Shown: in pieces, positions 62,639 to 64,000 of the stretch
Layout of the letters: each line of letters starts with the position of its first letter
How positions within the stretch are numbered: the first letter of the stretch is position 1
Origin: Acidithiobacillus ferrianus
Lineage (GTDB): Bacteria > Pseudomonadota > Gammaproteobacteria > Acidithiobacillales > Acidithiobacillaceae
Direction: 5' to 3'
DNA: 64,000 nucleotides
Assembly (NCBI RefSeq): GCF_010378095.1
Contig: NZ_WNJL01000030.1
Span: 238,501 to 302,500, forward strand
Translations under genes and position numbers: made by a program
Notes under the pieces: model-generated
The model's input: only the letters and a program-made list of their open reading frames with translations
The model's database searches: none
What the model was told of the DNA's origin: nothing

Positions 62639-63601
62639 CTATTTTCGTTTCATGATCGCCTCAAAAATGCGCCTAAAGAATCCTCGCTGATCGCCATTCC
62701 GTTGTGCAATCCATTTTCTGAAAGCCTCCCGCCTTCTGTCCCTCTCTGCCAGACCCAAGTCGGTGAGCATCGTGTCAGGTAATCCGTCTAATGCAGATAC
62801 CCATTCCAGATGACAAGCGCAACCAGTTTGCCGCCCCGGGATATCGATATCATCAACATAACCGAAAGGGCCAATCTTCATAAGACCTTTGCTGACCGCC
62901 CAGTTATCCCTGACTGCGTAAACTCTTTCATCAAGGTTCCGGTGATTTGATTCTGGAGGATAATCCATCCGCTCATCAAGATCGCTATACCGCCAAATGG
63001 CCGCGATAACATCCCTGCCGTATAGGCTGAATATGAAATCAACCTCCGCCGCAAAGCTGAAGGCCTTCAGGGTATAGAGTGTATCGTTCCATCGGGCAAA
63101 GTAGCCAATCTCTTTTTTGATCGGCGTAATTCTGGGGCCTGTATCCTTCGCCAATCGCGGAGGGTCCTGCAGGAACTCATCCAGTAACGCCCCAAAATCG
63201 GAGAGCCTCCTGCTGTAGTAGGCTTCAGCCTGATCCTTATAATTGCTGACCACCCAGTCACGGCGCGCTCTGATCTTTGGCAACAGATCATCAAAATGCT
63301 GTGCAATCCAGTCGCCGCTGGAGCTGGTGATAGTTTCTTGCTCAGGCTCACCAATGACCTTTGTTGGGATCCCTCTTACGCTGATGACATCGGCAAGAAA
63401 GGCATCACACGCCTTTTTGTATTTCTCAGTGGCAGCCTCTGGAGTAAGCGTTATTGAGGCCACCTGCAGATCAATGGATTTTCGCATGACTGCCGGGGCA
63501 GGCTTGCCGGATTTTGCGCGAGCGTAATCACGCAGAACGAGGCCCACAGACTCCTTGATCATGTTGATCTGCTGCGTTCTCGGTGAAAGCGTCCTCGACA
63601 T
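62639..63601 (-). CDS. Hypothetical element protein, 320 residues
   Basis: 320 residues; helical N-terminal half, then a domain with FARWNDTLYTLKAFSFAAEV, YVDDIDIPGRQTGCACHLEW and DTMLTDLGLAERDRRREAF. The CACHLEW stretch recalls phage head-morphogenesis-type tails, but I cannot assign it. Rightmost gene of the element, convergent with the rest, with about 190 bp to the right tandem repeats. Confidence 0.55.
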   Translation of the reverse strand: MSRTLSPRTQQINMIKESVGLVLRDYARAKSGKPAPAVMRKSIDLQVASITLTPEAATEKYKKACDAFLADVISVRGIPTKVIGEPEQETITSSSGDWIAQHFDDLLPKIRARRDWVVSNYKDQAEAYYSRRLSDFGALLDEFLQDPPRLAKDTGPRITPIKKEIGYFARWNDTLYTLKAFSFAAEVDFIFSLYGRDVIAAIWRYSDLDERMDYPPESNHRNLDERVYAVRDNWAVSKGLMKIGPFGYVDDIDIPGRQTGCACHLEWVSALDGLPDTMLTDLGLAERDRRREAFRKWIAQRNGDQRGFFRRIFEAIMKRK

Positions 63602-63787
63602 CTGTTACCTCTCCTGTCCCTGCCGTGCCGAATCGCCGGTCTCTCCTCGATGGCACGGGCTAAGGCGATACGCCCGGAATGTGCGACTTGTCCCGAATAC
63701 GGGGAGTCTGTTCTGTCAACGTGACACCCGGATCATGCCTGGGCGTGGGCAGCACCAGCGCAAAAAACACCGGGACACTTTGGCCGA

Positions 63788-63811
63788 GTGTAACCGGTAG
63801 TGTAACCGGTA
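63788..63811. repeat. Tandem 12-bp repeats near the right end (arm-type sites)
   Basis: Second copy of the 24-bp GTGTAACCGGTA x2 sequence of 53122-53145, same orientation, 50 bp inside the right att repeat. Matching repeats at both ends suit integrase arm binding in the excised circle. Confidence 0.65.
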
Positions 63812-63861
63812 GACCCTGCAGGCCAAAAAGAAGGCACCTAGAAACTCGTCTAAGTGCCCGT

Positions 63862-63944
<83 letters not shown>

Positions 63945-64000
63945 TCGCGGGAGAGCATAGCCGCTCGCCCCGCTGGGGTCAATCTAGGCGCGCGAGGCGG

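Overview
The window reads as chromosomal DNA of an acidophilic, chemolithoautotrophic, iron- and sulfur-oxidising Acidithiobacillus (the ferrooxidans/ferrivorans side of the genus). The evidence is a complete rusticyanin-type iron oxidation operon (cyc2-cyc1-acoP-coxBACD-rus), a ctaABT cluster for haem A synthesis, a DoxDA thiosulfate:quinone oxidoreductase, SoxYZ/SoxB, an SQR and TusA. I do not assign a species.

Layout. 1-7.3 kb: kdpD (cut by the left edge) diverges from a kdp operon (short membrane ORF, kdpF, kdpA, kdpB, kdpC, short ORF) followed by two small ORFs. 7.4-11.5 kb: a proB-like kinase lacking a full PUA domain, a porin, a PII protein coupled to a small membrane protein, and unknown genes. 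The proB-like gene carries the same upstream box and the same -10 geometry as the kdp operon, which points to one K+/osmotic regulon. 11.5-20.1 kb: a minus-strand sulfur operon (porin, DsrE-like, DUF302, soxY, soxZ, DUF302 lipoprotein, soxB, solute-binding protein, doxDA) behind a near-perfect sigma54 promoter; no SoxA, SoxX or SoxCD is present. 20.1-21.5 kb: decayed DNA.

21.4-26.1 kb: the most interesting locus. A member of the CS2/COS hydrolase branch of the beta-carbonic-anhydrase fold has a sigma54 promoter and a perfect 8+8 bp palindrome upstream. It is followed by an FmdB-type zinc ribbon, a sigma54 activator with an N-terminal Cys-containing sensor domain, TusA, a sulfide:quinone oxidoreductase and DUF1641. 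The set could hydrolyse CS2/COS to H2S and pass it to the quinone pool. 26.1-31.9 kb: a scar with pieces of a helicase, a Phd/PIN toxin-antitoxin pair (toxin frameshifted) and a methyltransferase; then DsrE, GST, AhpD-like, a broken DMT transporter and an HxlR regulator. 31.9-33.1 kb: an intact IS3-family element. 33.1-46.1 kb: dihaem cytochrome c peroxidase, the iron oxidation operon, and ctaABT. 46.1-52.8 kb: housekeeping genes uppP, greA, carB, carA and a lipoprotein.

52.95-63.92 kb: an 11 kb integrated element in a tRNA-Pro(UGG) gene, with 56-bp att repeats, paired 12-bp tandem repeats near both ends, a P4-type integrase, a HigBA-like pair, ImmA, an AlpA-like regulator, a zinc-finger primase-like protein plus a P-loop helicase, and three iteron arrays, two of which lie inside coding sequence. 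It has no structural phage or conjugation genes, so it looks like a replicating satellite or integrative plasmid with small unknown cargo genes.
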